This document shows positions 1 to 8,177 of a DNA stretch of 64,000 nt, in pieces (the first letter of the stretch is position 1; every line of letters starts with the position of its first letter). Source of the DNA: JBJMQS01 sp045802605 (GTDB lineage Bacteria; Planctomycetota; Planctomycetia; Gemmatales; Gemmataceae). Position numbers and translations under genes: made by a program. The stretch is taken from the NCBI GenBank assembly GCA_045802605.1, contig JBJMQS010000015.1, positions 1 through 64,000 of the forward strand. Direction: 5' to 3'. The notes under the pieces are model-generated. The model worked only from the letters and a program-made list of their open reading frames with translations, was not told the DNA's origin and did no database searches.

Positions 1-44
1 CTCTGGTTTTTCTCCGCGCTCTCTGCGTTCTCTGCGGTAAAATG
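1..44. repeat. Partial copy of a CTCTGCG-rich palindromic element
   Basis: The first 44 bases match the right arm of the hairpin at 2590-2673; both contain CTCTGCGTTCTCTGCGG. Only one arm is inside the window, so whether it forms a hairpin here cannot be seen. It lies just upstream of the homogentisate dioxygenase gene and probably ends the transcript of the preceding gene. Confidence 0.6.
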
Positions 45-69
45 TATTCGGCTTAACCAAGAGGCACCT

Positions 70-1239
70 ATGCCCCCCTATCTCAAGATTGGCTCCGTTC
101 CCCGCAAACGCCACATCGAGCACAAGCAAACGCCGGGTTATCGCAACGAAGGCATTTACTACGAGGAAGTCGTCACCCTCGTGGGCTTCGCGCGGGCCTA
201 CAGTTGCGTCTATCACATCAAGCCGCCGACGCGGGTTCGCAAGATCGAGCCGGGCGGCGAGATGCCGCTGGACAAGGTCGATGTCGGGGTGTTGCGCCAT
301 CACCATTTGAAGAGCATGAACATCCCAAGGGCCGGCGATTTAGTGCGTGGCCGAGTCTCGTTATTGTTCAACGACGATGTGGTCATGTCGCGGTGCCGGC
401 CCGCGGAGCAGCAGAAAGAGCTCTTCCGCAACGCCAATGCCGATGAAGTGCTCTTCATTCACAAGGGGCGTGGCACCCTGCACACGATGTTTGGGCCTTT
501 GCCGTTTAAGCCGTTCGACTATGTGGTGGTGCCGCGTTGCACGACATATCGAGTGGAATTCGAAGACATCAAGACCGCCGACCTCTTGGTCATTGAGTCC
601 CCGGGCGACATTCAAATACCGCCGCGGTATTTGAATCCGGATGGCCAACTCAAGATGGGCGCGCCGTTCTACGAACGTGATTTCCACGGCCCGCGCGAGG
701 TCAGCGTCATCGACAAAGAAGAGGATGTGCCGGTCTTGATCAAGTCCGGGCAACGGCTCACGCGCTATGTGCTGGCGCATCATCCGTTCGACGTCGTGGG
801 CTGGGACGGAATGGTCTATCCCTTCACGTTCAACGCTGACGATTTCGAACCGATCACGGGAACAATTCACCAGCCCCCGCCGGTCCAGCAGACCTTTGAA
901 GCGCCGGGCTACGTTCTCTGCACATTCGCGCCGCGAATGTTGGACACGCACCCCGAGGCGGTCAAGGTGCCCTACGCGCACTCCAATATGGAAGCGGACG
1001 AAGTGCTTTACTATGTCCGCGGCCATTTCGGCAGTCGCCGCGGCGTCGAGGAAGCGTCGTTCACATTGCATCCGCGCGGCATCCCGCACGGCCCGCATCC
1101 CGGCACGATCGTGGCCAGCCGGCCGATGACTCGCACCGACGAGCTAGCGGTGATGGTGGACACGGTTCGGCCGTTGCACCTGACCGCCGAAGCGCTGAAG
1201 CTCGACGACGCGACGTATCCGTATAGTTGGTTGGAGTAA
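70..1239 (+). CDS. hmgA: Homogentisate 1,2-dioxygenase
   Basis: This 389-residue cupin-type protein resembles homogentisate 1,2-dioxygenases, the Fe(II) enzymes that open the ring of homogentisate in tyrosine and phenylalanine breakdown to give maleylacetoacetate. The C-terminal region carries the expected metal-ligand pattern: PYAHSNMEADE with His304 and nearby Glu residues, then HGPHP with His340 and His343. It is somewhat shorter than the roughly 440-residue eukaryotic enzymes, as many bacterial members are. The ATG at 70 begins a clean N-terminus, with no strong Shine-Dalgarno sequence. No other tyrosine-degradation gene adjoins it: the next plus-strand gene is a regulator 750 bases away, so it seems to be transcribed alone. 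The cytoplasmic location is inferred from the absence of a signal peptide. Confidence 0.88.
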   Translation: MPPYLKIGSVPRKRHIEHKQTPGYRNEGIYYEEVVTLVGFARAYSCVYHIKPPTRVRKIEPGGEMPLDKVDVGVLRHHHLKSMNIPRAGDLVRGRVSLLFNDDVVMSRCRPAEQQKELFRNANADEVLFIHKGRGTLHTMFGPLPFKPFDYVVVPRCTTYRVEFEDIKTADLLVIESPGDIQIPPRYLNPDGQLKMGAPFYERDFHGPREVSVIDKEEDVPVLIKSGQRLTRYVLAHHPFDVVGWDGMVYPFTFNADDFEPITGTIHQPPPVQQTFEAPGYVLCTFAPRMLDTHPEAVKVPYAHSNMEADEVLYYVRGHFGSRRGVEEASFTLHPRGIPHGPHPGTIVASRPMTRTDELAVMVDTVRPLHLTAEALKLDDATYPYSWLE

Positions 1240-1250
1240 GTTGCATTTAA

Positions 1251-1323
1251 GAGCGTCGAGGCGTAAGCCCGACGTGGAACGACTCTCTGGAGTCATTCAC
1301 GTCGGCCTGACGGCTCGACGCTC
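1251..1323. repeat. Imperfect long inverted repeat after hmgA
   Basis: The outer 10 bases GAGCGTCGAG and their complement close a 73-base hairpin, with a further matching GACGTG block and GACTC/GAGTC near the loop. It begins 11 bases after the hmgA stop, so it may act as a terminator, but there is no clear T-run. It is one of several unrelated palindromes placed directly after genes in this window. Confidence 0.6.
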
Positions 1324-1985
1324 CTAATCGATCTGTGATGCGTCGTGCGCGAAAAATCTTATCGACAAACTTATCAACAATTTGGCCACGTTAAGTCAGG
1401 TAAGCTCTAGTGAGTTGATTCGGGAATTCTCGACAAACTCATTCATCCTGAACGCGGCCCTCGTCGATTCCGTGTGCGCGACTTGAGCAAAAGCGCGCGA
1501 AAAAACTCTTGTCGGCCCATTTACAATACGCGCGGAATGCACGAGCGTTCCCGCTTCTGTAACCGGTGTGCACGGACGGGTAATACCCGGTTCCTTCGGT
1601 GCACACGGACGATCTCGGTCAAGAAGCATGAGCCGGACGGGCGATCAATTGAGCAGTCAGTGCGCAAGCGCGCAAGACGACTGCCCCGGATGGGCCGGGG
1701 CGGGTGATGTGAACGGAGGGCGCAAGGCGGGCAAACGGTAGAAGAGTCTTAGGGTGCGGGTTTTCTTCACCCTGGGGACTACAGAGAGCCGATAAATCCG
1801 GCATGACAGAACCGCGAGCCGCAAGCCAGCCCATGATGTCGGTCTAACAAACCGGCAGGAACGCCAGGAACCCACCAGAACCCCCCCAACCCGCCCGCGC
1901 CCCCTGGGCCCCCCACCGGCCCGCCCGCGCCGAACCCTGACATGACGTCACGGTACGACCCCGGGGCACGCGATTCCGAACTGGA
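1324..1985. other. Gene-poor 660-base intergenic region with hairpins
   Basis: No convincing reading frame is seen; the short ORFs here have no start context or recognisable protein features. The stretch holds a nested hairpin at 1566-1606 (outer arms GTGTGCAC/GTGCACAC, inner CGGGT/ACCCG). A simple hairpin lies near 1750-1772 (AGGGTG/CACCCT). At about 1860-1940, just before the HTH gene, is a very C-rich, G-poor tract. It could hold a structured RNA or a long leader; neither can be named from sequence alone. Confidence 0.4.
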
Positions 1986-1994
1986 GTGCTTGCC

Positions 1995-2573
1995 ATGAAG
2001 AAAGTGTTTACCACCGGCCAGGTCGCAAAGATCTGCAAGGTCGCGCCGCGGACGGTGTCCAAGTGGTTCGACTCAGGTCGGCTCCGCGGCTACCGGATCC
2101 CGGGCAGCCAGGATCGCCGCATTCCCCGCGAGCAGCTCATCAAGTTCCTAAAGGAACATGGGATGCCGTTGGGAGAGCTCGAAGATGAGGAGTGGCACAA
2201 AATCCTCGTCATCGGCGCTGAGAAGATCTTCATCGACCGCGTCAAAGAACTGCTCCCCGAGAACGACGACTTCAAATATGAAATCGCCAACTCGGGCTTC
2301 GAAGCCGGCATTCAAGCCGAGAGCTTCCACCCGGACACGATCATCATCGATCTGGCCCTGGGCCGCTCCGAAGCGATCCAGATCGCGCAGAACCTTCGCC
2401 GCAACCCCGCCTATGAGGCCACCCTCATCGTCGGCCTGGCCAGCGAAGACGAAGCCGCTCCGGAAAAGCTGATCGAGTACGGCTTCAGCGAACTGTTCAA
2501 GAAGCCTTTCGACGTCGCACTGCTCGGCGAGCGCATCCGCACGCTGGCCGAACAGAAGCGCGAGAACTTCTAA
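1995..2573 (+). CDS. HTH (excisionase/MerR-like) protein fused to a degenerate receiver domain
   Basis: The protein has 192 residues from the ATG at 1995, which has GGAG 8 bases upstream; a GTG at 1986 is less likely. Residues 1-55 form a helix-turn-helix of the excisionase/BldC-like type (TTGQVAKICKVAPRTVSKWFDSG, then GYRIPGSQDRRIPREQL). After a short linker comes a receiver-like fold of about 120 residues. It keeps the central beta-strand aspartate (IIIDLALG) and the C-terminal KKPF lysine. The acidic pair that binds Mg2+ in true receivers is replaced: the strand reads ILVIGAEKIF instead of the usual VVDDE. It is therefore probably a DNA-binding regulator that does not receive a classical phosphoryl signal. 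The gene stands alone and is convergent with aroA. Confidence 0.8.
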   Translation: MKKVFTTGQVAKICKVAPRTVSKWFDSGRLRGYRIPGSQDRRIPREQLIKFLKEHGMPLGELEDEEWHKILVIGAEKIFIDRVKELLPENDDFKYEIANSGFEAGIQAESFHPDTIIIDLALGRSEAIQIAQNLRRNPAYEATLIVGLASEDEAAPEKLIEYGFSELFKKPFDVALLGERIRTLAEQKRENF

Positions 2574-2589
2574 GCGAAAGCTAAGAGTT

Positions 2590-2673
2590 AACCGCAGAGA
2601 ACGCAGAGATCGCAGAGAAAACCGGAGAATTCTCCTCTGGTATTTCTCTGCGATCTCTGCGTTCTCTGCGGTT
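2590..2673. terminator. Perfect 31-bp-arm hairpin between convergent genes
   Basis: The arms at 2590-2620 and 2643-2673 are perfectly complementary and contain repeated CGCAGAG units; the loop holds an additional GGAGAATTCTCC palindrome. It sits between the stop of the HTH gene and the stop of aroA, which converge, so a two-way terminator role is likely. The same sequence recurs at the start of the window, so it is also a dispersed repeat. Confidence 0.7.
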
Positions 2674-2680
2674 CCAATTC

Positions 2681-4027
2681 TTATTTGTAAAGTTTTTCGA
2701 AGTCTTCCCAGTAGCCCGGATACGTCTTCGCCACGCAGCCCGGGTCCTTGATCACCACGCCCGGCACCTTCAGGCCAATCAACGCCAGGCTCATCGCGAT
2801 GCGGTGATCGTTGTACGTCTCCAACTCCGCGCCATGCATGGGCCGCGGCGTGATCTTCCAGCCATCGGGATATTCCTCGACCTCAACGCCGAGCTTGCGC
2901 AGCTCGGTCGTCATCGCCGCGATGCGATCGCACTCCTTGTGCCGAATGTGAGAGACATTGCGAATCGTCGTCGGCCCCTCGGCGAAGCATGCGACCGCGG
3001 CGAGGGTCATGGCGGTGTCGGAGATGTGGTTCATGTCGGCGGTGATGCCGCGCAGAATAGATGTACCATTCACGAGGGCCGATGCACCTACGTGCCAACT
3101 ACTTCGTGGTGTGTCCCTCCGAAAATAACAGCCCATTGATCCTAGTAATTCCAAAAACTCAAAATCAGGTTGCATTGCAAAAAACTGTGAGCTCGAACCT
3201 TCTACCGTCACTGATGCATCGTTAATTGCAGCGGATGCAAACCAATAGCTTGCGGAGGTGGCGTCTGGTTCAACCTCAAGATCTTCCGACCACAAATATT
3301 CCTGATTTCCGGGTACCGAGATTTTGTCGCCGGAGAGTCTTATGGGACTTGCTGAGAGCCACTGCAACATCGTAAACGTCATGTTGACGTAAGATGCCGA
3401 AACGAAACTTCCCTCAATTTCAATTTCTGTCCACGCGGAGGCCAATGATGTGGACATCAGTAATCCACTAAGAAATTGGCTGCTGACATCCCCGCGTATT
3501 TGCACTCGTCCGCCATGCAAGCCATTCGAAACAACTTCTACCGGGGGGCAACCATTCCCGCGATCCGTCTTCGCATCGACTCCCAACTGCCGCAACGCAT
3601 CGAGCAAATCCTCGATCGGCCGTTCGCGCATGCGTGCGTCGCCGTCGAGGCGGTAGCGGCCGTGGCCCAGCGAGACCATGGCCGTGAGGAAGCGCATGGT
3701 CGTGCCGGAGTTGCCGACGTAGAGATCGGCTTCGCGGGCGGGGATGATGACGAGGGGGTTTGTGGTTCGAACCTCGGCATCCGCGCCGTAATCGCTTTCG
3801 GTGATAGAGATCGCAAAGCCGAGTTGCCGCAACGCGTTGACCATCACCTCCGTGTCATCAGCCCACAGCATGTTTTTGATGCGGCACGGCCCCTTGCGAC
3901 AGGCGAGCGCGGCCAGGACGAGTGCGCGATTGGTGATACTCTTGCTGGGCGGCACCCGGATGGTCGCGTTCACGGGCCGATCGAGCGGCCTGATCGCGAT
4001 CGTGTCGGGATAGGTGTACTTTTTCAT
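2681..4027 (-). CDS. aroA: 3-phosphoshikimate 1-carboxyvinyltransferase (EPSP synthase)
   Basis: This 448-residue protein catalyses the transfer of enolpyruvyl from PEP to shikimate 3-phosphate in aromatic amino acid synthesis. Family signatures are clear: PPSKSITNRALVLAAL near the N-terminus, VGNSGTTMRFLTAM, DGDARMRERPIEDLL, and the C-terminal ETYNDHRIAMSLAL with the DPGCVAKTYPGYW tail. The length is slightly above the usual 425-435. The middle of the gene (about 3065-3540) has much lower GC than its two ends (3121-3180 is 35% GC against 70% at 3601-3660), yet the frame is intact. It looks like a mosaic gene. It may be separated from truA by the hairpin at 4033-4118. Confidence 0.95.
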   Translation of the reverse strand: MKKYTYPDTIAIRPLDRPVNATIRVPPSKSITNRALVLAALACRKGPCRIKNMLWADDTEVMVNALRQLGFAISITESDYGADAEVRTTNPLVIIPAREADLYVGNSGTTMRFLTAMVSLGHGRYRLDGDARMRERPIEDLLDALRQLGVDAKTDRGNGCPPVEVVSNGLHGGRVQIRGDVSSQFLSGLLMSTSLASAWTEIEIEGSFVSASYVNMTFTMLQWLSASPIRLSGDKISVPGNQEYLWSEDLEVEPDATSASYWFASAAINDASVTVEGSSSQFFAMQPDFEFLELLGSMGCYFRRDTPRSSWHVGASALVNGTSILRGITADMNHISDTAMTLAAVACFAEGPTTIRNVSHIRHKECDRIAAMTTELRKLGVEVEEYPDGWKITPRPMHGAELETYNDHRIAMSLALIGLKVPGVVIKDPGCVAKTYPGYWEDFEKLYK

Positions 4028-4032
4028 TTGGG

Positions 4033-4118
4033 AGCACGGCGGGGATAAACCCCGCCGCTCTTTTCAAAAAAACCACTACGTTGCGCTAAGGAGCGGCGGG
4101 GTTTATCCCCGCCGTGCT
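4033..4118. terminator. Perfect 28-bp-arm hairpin between truA and aroA
   Basis: The arms at 4033-4060 and 4091-4118 are perfect complements made of AGCACGGCGGGG and related blocks. It begins 9 bases after the truA stop on the minus strand and ends just before the aroA start. It may terminate truA transcription. No long T-run follows, so it could equally be a dispersed palindrome. Confidence 0.6.
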
Positions 4119-4126
4119 ATGTCGCG

Positions 4127-4861
4127 TCAATACGTCACCCGCATCAGGAACAACCCCTGCGCGGGTGCGGTCGGGCCCGCCACTGTGCGGTCCTTAGCAT
4201 TCAGAATCTCCACGACGCTGCTCTCGGGCATATACCCGCGACCCACATCGATCAGCGTACCAGCTATCGCCCGGACCATGTTGTAGAGAAACCCGTCGGC
4301 TTCCACGTCCAGCCACAGGTAATCGCCGATGCGATTCACCGCGATGTGCGTGATCGTGCGAACGCTGGTCAGCCGATTGGGCCATTCCGTTTCGAAGCTG
4401 TGGAAGTCGTGCCGGCCGTGGAGACATTGGCAGGCCCGGTGCATCGCGCCCGCATCGAGCTTGTGTTTGGTGTAATAACAAAATCGCCGCAGGAAGGGAT
4501 CGGGCGTCGCGGCGTCATGGACCACGTAGCGATACAGCTTAAGCTTCGCGCTCTTGTTCGCGCAGAACGTCCGATCAACTTCCCAGCATCGGTGCACAAC
4601 CACGTCGGCCGGAAGCCGAGAGTTGACGGCCCGCAGGAATGTCTCGGGCGGATACTCGGCAGCCGTGTAGAAATTAGCGACTTGGCCAACCGCATGCACG
4701 CCCGAGTCGGTCCGGCCACTGGCGTTCGCGGTGACCTTCGCGCCGGTAAATTCGCTCAGTGCCTTTTCGAGTGTCTCTTGAACGGTGCGGAAGCCCGGCT
4801 GAGTTTGCCAGCCGTTGAATTCGGTTCCGTCGTAGCCCAAAACGAAGACGAGATTGCGCAT
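4127..4861 (-). CDS. truA: tRNA pseudouridine(38-40) synthase TruA
   Basis: The 244-residue protein isomerises uridines 38-40 of the tRNA anticodon arm. It begins with LVFVLGYDGTEFNGWQTQPG, the usual TruA start, and carries the catalytic aspartate motif GRTDSGVHA followed by VGQVANFYT. The C-terminal part has the family block FLYNMVRAIAGTLIDVGRG. Length is normal for the family. Its start lies 3 bases after the stop of asd on the same strand, so the two are probably co-transcribed from the asd promoter. Confidence 0.95.
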   Translation of the reverse strand: MRNLVFVLGYDGTEFNGWQTQPGFRTVQETLEKALSEFTGAKVTANASGRTDSGVHAVGQVANFYTAAEYPPETFLRAVNSRLPADVVVHRCWEVDRTFCANKSAKLKLYRYVVHDAATPDPFLRRFCYYTKHKLDAGAMHRACQCLHGRHDFHSFETEWPNRLTSVRTITHIAVNRIGDYLWLDVEADGFLYNMVRAIAGTLIDVGRGYMPESSVVEILNAKDRTVAGPTAPAQGLFLMRVTY

Positions 4862-4864
4862 GGC

Positions 4865-5860
4865 TCAAGCCGCGCGAGAAAGCAGATGCTCGAGAATCTG
4901 CACCGCGTTGGTGGCCGCCCCTTTGCGGAGATTGTCCGCGACCACCCAGAAGACCAGTCCGTGCGGCACGGTCGGGTCTTTTCGCACCCGGCCGATGAAC
5001 ACTTCGTCACGGCCTTCGCAATCCAGCGGCAATGGCGGTGCATCACACACGACAATACCCGGCGCCGCGCGCCAGAACTCGAGCGCTTGCGCGACGTCGA
5101 TCGCCCGCTCGAACTCGGCGGTGATGGCGAGACTATGGCTCACCCGCACCGGCACGCGAACACAGGTGGCCACCACGGGCACGTCTGAGCCGAGGATCTT
5201 TTTCGTTTCCAGAATGACCTTGGTCTCTTCCTCCGTGAACCCGTCGGCGTAGATCGGCCAGTCGTGCGGCAACACATTCCCGGCGAGTTGCGCCTTGTGA
5301 GCCGTCGGTCGCGGCACCGGTTCGCCCCGGCCTAGTGCTCTGGTCTGTGCGTCAAAATCGGCGAGGCCCTTCGCGCCTTTACCTGAGGACGATTGATACG
5401 TGGAGATCACCACACGGCGAAGCGGGACCTTGGAATGAAGTGGAGCAAGAGCTACGGTCAGCGGAATCGCTACGCAGTTGGGATTCGCGACAATCCCCTT
5501 CGGGATGCGGCCGAGTTCCAGGGCATTGACCTCAGGCACGACCAGCGGCACATCGGGATCCATTCGCCAGGCCGACGAATTGTCGATGACGATGGCGCCG
5601 GCCTTGGCGGCGACGGGGCTGAATTCTTTGCTGATGCCCGACGGCGTGCTAGAGATGACGAAGTTGACGCCGGCAAATGCTTCGGCGCGAACCGTCTCGA
5701 CGGTGTGCTCTTGATTACGAAACGTCAACTTCTGACCGGCGCTACGCTCAGACGCCAAGAATTTGATCGCATCGAATGGAATCTTGCGCTCGTCAAGCAC
5801 CTGGCGAATGAGTACGCCGACGGCCCCCGTGGCTCCGACGATGGCGAGTTTGATGCCCAT
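4865..5860 (-). CDS. asd: Aspartate-semialdehyde dehydrogenase
   Basis: The 331-residue protein reduces aspartyl phosphate to aspartate semialdehyde with NADPH, for lysine, methionine, threonine and diaminopimelate synthesis. The N-terminal nucleotide motif is AIVGATGAVG. The catalytic cysteine lies in NPNCVAIP, with TYQSSSGKGAKGL after it and the catalytic histidine in the RVPVRVSHS segment. The ATG at 5860 is chosen because the Rossmann motif starts five residues later; a further upstream in-frame ATG at 5938 would add 26 residues unlike the family. Followed by truA after 3 bases. Confidence 0.94.
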   Translation of the reverse strand: MGIKLAIVGATGAVGVLIRQVLDERKIPFDAIKFLASERSAGQKLTFRNQEHTVETVRAEAFAGVNFVISSTPSGISKEFSPVAAKAGAIVIDNSSAWRMDPDVPLVVPEVNALELGRIPKGIVANPNCVAIPLTVALAPLHSKVPLRRVVISTYQSSSGKGAKGLADFDAQTRALGRGEPVPRPTAHKAQLAGNVLPHDWPIYADGFTEEETKVILETKKILGSDVPVVATCVRVPVRVSHSLAITAEFERAIDVAQALEFWRAAPGIVVCDAPPLPLDCEGRDEVFIGRVRKDPTVPHGLVFWVVADNLRKGAATNAVQILEHLLSRAA

Positions 5861-5943
5861 GATTAGTAGCGTAACGCAGCCCCAATTTCGGACAAGAGCG
5901 CACGAGAGACGTGCAAAGGAAGCCGAATGTCGCGTCATGGCAT

Positions 5944-6001
5944 AAAGAGCCGCGCACGAAGTAAGCGGGCTTTCAACCGCTTACTTCATGCGCGGCTCTT
6001 T
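5944..6001. terminator. Perfect 25-bp hairpin overlapping a stop codon
   Basis: The arms at 5944-5968 and 5977-6001 differ at only one or two bases and begin with AAAGAGCCGCGC. The stop codon of the YfhO-like gene (5981-5983) is inside the right arm, so the palindrome forms the end of the coding sequence and its terminator at once. It lies about 85 bases upstream of asd. Confidence 0.65.
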
Positions 6002-8125
6002 AACCCAGAAAAACAAACCGACCGAGCAGACTAGCCCAGCCAAACTCAATCGCCGGCCCCAGGTCACGCTTGCGTCTACGAACCGAAACTCAACGCGATG
6101 CTTGCCGGGTGGCACCTCGCAAGCTTGGAAGTCTCCATAGGCACGCAGAATTTCAACAGGCTCACCATCGATCGTGGCGTGCCAAGCCTCGTGGAAGCTC
6201 TCAGTGAATACCAAAACCTGCAGCGTCCTCGTGCTAGTGAGAATTTCGACGTGGCCCGGTCGGTCAACGATTACTTCGCAAGTGCCAGGCTCGCTGGGTG
6301 GCACATTCACGTTTCGATCGAGGAGCACTGTTTGCGAAGGATCGATGGTTGCCAAGTCCGCTCGCGGATCGCTGCTGACCTTCGCTTGCGTGAGCAGGCG
6401 AACGCGCGGCAAACCATCGATGGGGTGCCAAGTCGTGCCATCGTGCCGCCAACTGGTGCCGGCGACGCGTTGCGTTTCATCTGTGGAGTAATCCAACAAC
6501 CGCGGCGGCGTCAGGCCGACGTAGCCGCTCGTCAGTTTCATTCCGCAGACTTGCAGCGCGTTGCCGTAGACGTCGCCGAGTTCGATGCGGCCAAACACTG
6601 GGCCGGGCGGCTTTTCTTCACCCTGGCAATACCCAGCAAGATCGGCGGTGCGATAGAGTCGTATCGACTTCAAACCATAGGCCGCTTGGTCGGCAATCGT
6701 AAACACCATCAATGCGGTCAATGCGCGACGGCATCCGCGCCCCGCGAGCGCAAACAACACCGCAGCGATCGACAGTGCTATCACGCCGCACCAAGGGTGT
6801 TGACTGGTGACAAAAAGCTGCATTTCAGACCCAAGGTGCGGAGCACACCAAATCGCAATCACAGCGCCCAACGCGGGTATCACCGCCAGCCACGCGAGGC
6901 GCTTCCAACTCGTCGGTTTTTCCTGTTGCCTCAACTGGTTCGCTGCGACCGCCATGAGCACCGCCGCGGCGAGGTGCGCGAGAACTAGGTAGCGGCAGGG
7001 GCAACGGAAGACACCCACGATGGGCAGCTTAAGATATACGCGAAATAGCGCGGTATATTTGCCCAGTGCGAGCGGGATGGAGCATGCCAGGAGCGCGATC
7101 GCCCAGCTTTGCAGGATGCTTGCCGGCTGTTTGGGCCGGATGAACCACCACACGGCCAACAAACTTGCAAACGCGCCGGCATACACCGTGTACTCGTGCA
7201 TTTGCATGGCTTCGTTGAACATCGACGGCGCGATGAGTTGCAGCAACTGCGCTGGATTCAGTGAAAACGTACAGCGAAATTCATTTGAGTAACCCATTCG
7301 CGGCGAATCGCGCAGAGCTTCCAGCGAGGGCAGCAACTGCGCTGCGCCGGTGAGTAGCCCGAGGCATTTTGCCAACGCGAAAAGTCCGAGCCTTCTTATC
7401 CCCTCCCTCTTAGGGAGGGGTAGGGGAGGGTTGCCCAAAAGTGTCGATGGTTCACTCCCACCCTCCCCTACCCCTCCCTTCCAGGGACGGGATAAGAATG
7501 AGTGCCGCATCATCACCAATACATACAGCCCCTCAGCCATGGCCGAGAACCAAAGATATTGCGGGTAGCCAAGCAGGATCTGCGATGCGGTCAATAGCGT
7601 GATCGCAAGTTGGGCCCATGCTCGCTGTCGCGGCGATTCGCTGCGCCAAAGAATGTCAATCGCCCAGAGGAGCCAGGGAATGTGCGCAACGATTGCGATC
7701 GCATTGGTGTGCGGATAGTGCGGGAGGTTGAAACCGGAGAACGTGAACGAGAGCGCACCGAACAGCGATGCCTCGCGCGATAATTGATGGCGGCGCAAGA
7801 ACAGAAATGTGCCTACGAGCATGAACGGGTAATTCAGCCAGACTTCGAGATTGAACGCGGGGACGAGTGGAAGGCACCGATACAGAATTTGGTGGAGCGG
7901 GTGATCGTAGCCGCCCTGCCCTTCGCCGTGGATGAAGTAGCCGCAGAATTGGCCGGGGCACCACGAATAGTCGTCGCCATTGTGCAGACAGCGCTGATAG
8001 AAATCGCGGCTGGGCAGATGGGCCCGGCCCAAATCGCCGTCAACAATGACTTTGTTTTCGAGGAGTGGACGTGCGAGCAGCGTGAAGACGGTCAGGCCGG
8101 CCAACGAAAGCAAAACAATCCGCAT
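5981..8125 (-). CDS. YfhO-like polytopic membrane protein
   Basis: The 714-residue protein has an N-terminal hydrophobic helix, a lumenal-type loop (PSRDFYQRCLHNGDDYSWCPGQF), roughly ten further membrane segments over residues 90-480, and a soluble C-terminal domain ending in a last helix (LSLAGLVCSVGLFFWV). The layout and the C-terminal segment about a growing body (SFHEAWHATIDGEPVEILRAYGDFQACEVPPGKHRVEF) resemble YfhO-family proteins. These are GT-C-like membrane proteins linked to sugar decoration of cell-wall polymers in Firmicutes. A role in glycosylation at the membrane is inference. Residues around 210-245 are encoded by a palindromic insertion (7393-7498) and look like a low-complexity loop. 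Transcribed alone, ending in the hairpin at 5944-6001. Confidence 0.75.
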   Translation of the reverse strand: MRIVLLSLAGLTVFTLLARPLLENKVIVDGDLGRAHLPSRDFYQRCLHNGDDYSWCPGQFCGYFIHGEGQGGYDHPLHQILYRCLPLVPAFNLEVWLNYPFMLVGTFLFLRRHQLSREASLFGALSFTFSGFNLPHYPHTNAIAIVAHIPWLLWAIDILWRSESPRQRAWAQLAITLLTASQILLGYPQYLWFSAMAEGLYVLVMMRHSFLSRPWKGGVGEGGSEPSTLLGNPPLPLPKREGIRRLGLFALAKCLGLLTGAAQLLPSLEALRDSPRMGYSNEFRCTFSLNPAQLLQLIAPSMFNEAMQMHEYTVYAGAFASLLAVWWFIRPKQPASILQSWAIALLACSIPLALGKYTALFRVYLKLPIVGVFRCPCRYLVLAHLAAAVLMAVAANQLRQQEKPTSWKRLAWLAVIPALGAVIAIWCAPHLGSEMQLFVTSQHPWCGVIALSIAAVLFALAGRGCRRALTALMVFTIADQAAYGLKSIRLYRTADLAGYCQGEEKPPGPVFGRIELGDVYGNALQVCGMKLTSGYVGLTPPRLLDYSTDETQRVAGTSWRHDGTTWHPIDGLPRVRLLTQAKVSSDPRADLATIDPSQTVLLDRNVNVPPSEPGTCEVIVDRPGHVEILTSTRTLQVLVFTESFHEAWHATIDGEPVEILRAYGDFQACEVPPGKHRVEFRFVDASVTWGRRLSLAGLVCSVGLFFWVKEPRMK
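7393..7498. repeat. Palindromic element inserted in frame in the YfhO-like gene
   Basis: A left arm with TTATCCCCTCCCT and a right arm with its near-perfect complement flank a 30-base loop. The whole element adds an in-frame, glycine/proline-rich stretch (RPWKGGVGEGGSEPST and on) to a cytoplasmic or lumenal loop of the membrane protein. The composition is unlike the hydrophobic sequence on either side. Confidence 0.7.
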
Positions 8126-8177
8126 CGACTCCGGGCCTCCTGCCCCGGAGCCAGCAAATCATGACTGAACCGATGGG

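Noticed and set aside
361..1098. Long open frame on the minus strand (245 codons) inside hmgA
   Set aside because: It is antisense to a clear homogentisate dioxygenase gene and has no protein features; high-GC DNA gives such mirror frames.
4346..5188. 280-codon plus-strand frame across truA and asd
   Set aside because: It is antisense to two well-recognised genes and crosses their boundary.
6098..6988. 296-codon plus-strand frame inside the YfhO-like gene
   Set aside because: Antisense shadow; no start context and no recognisable motif.
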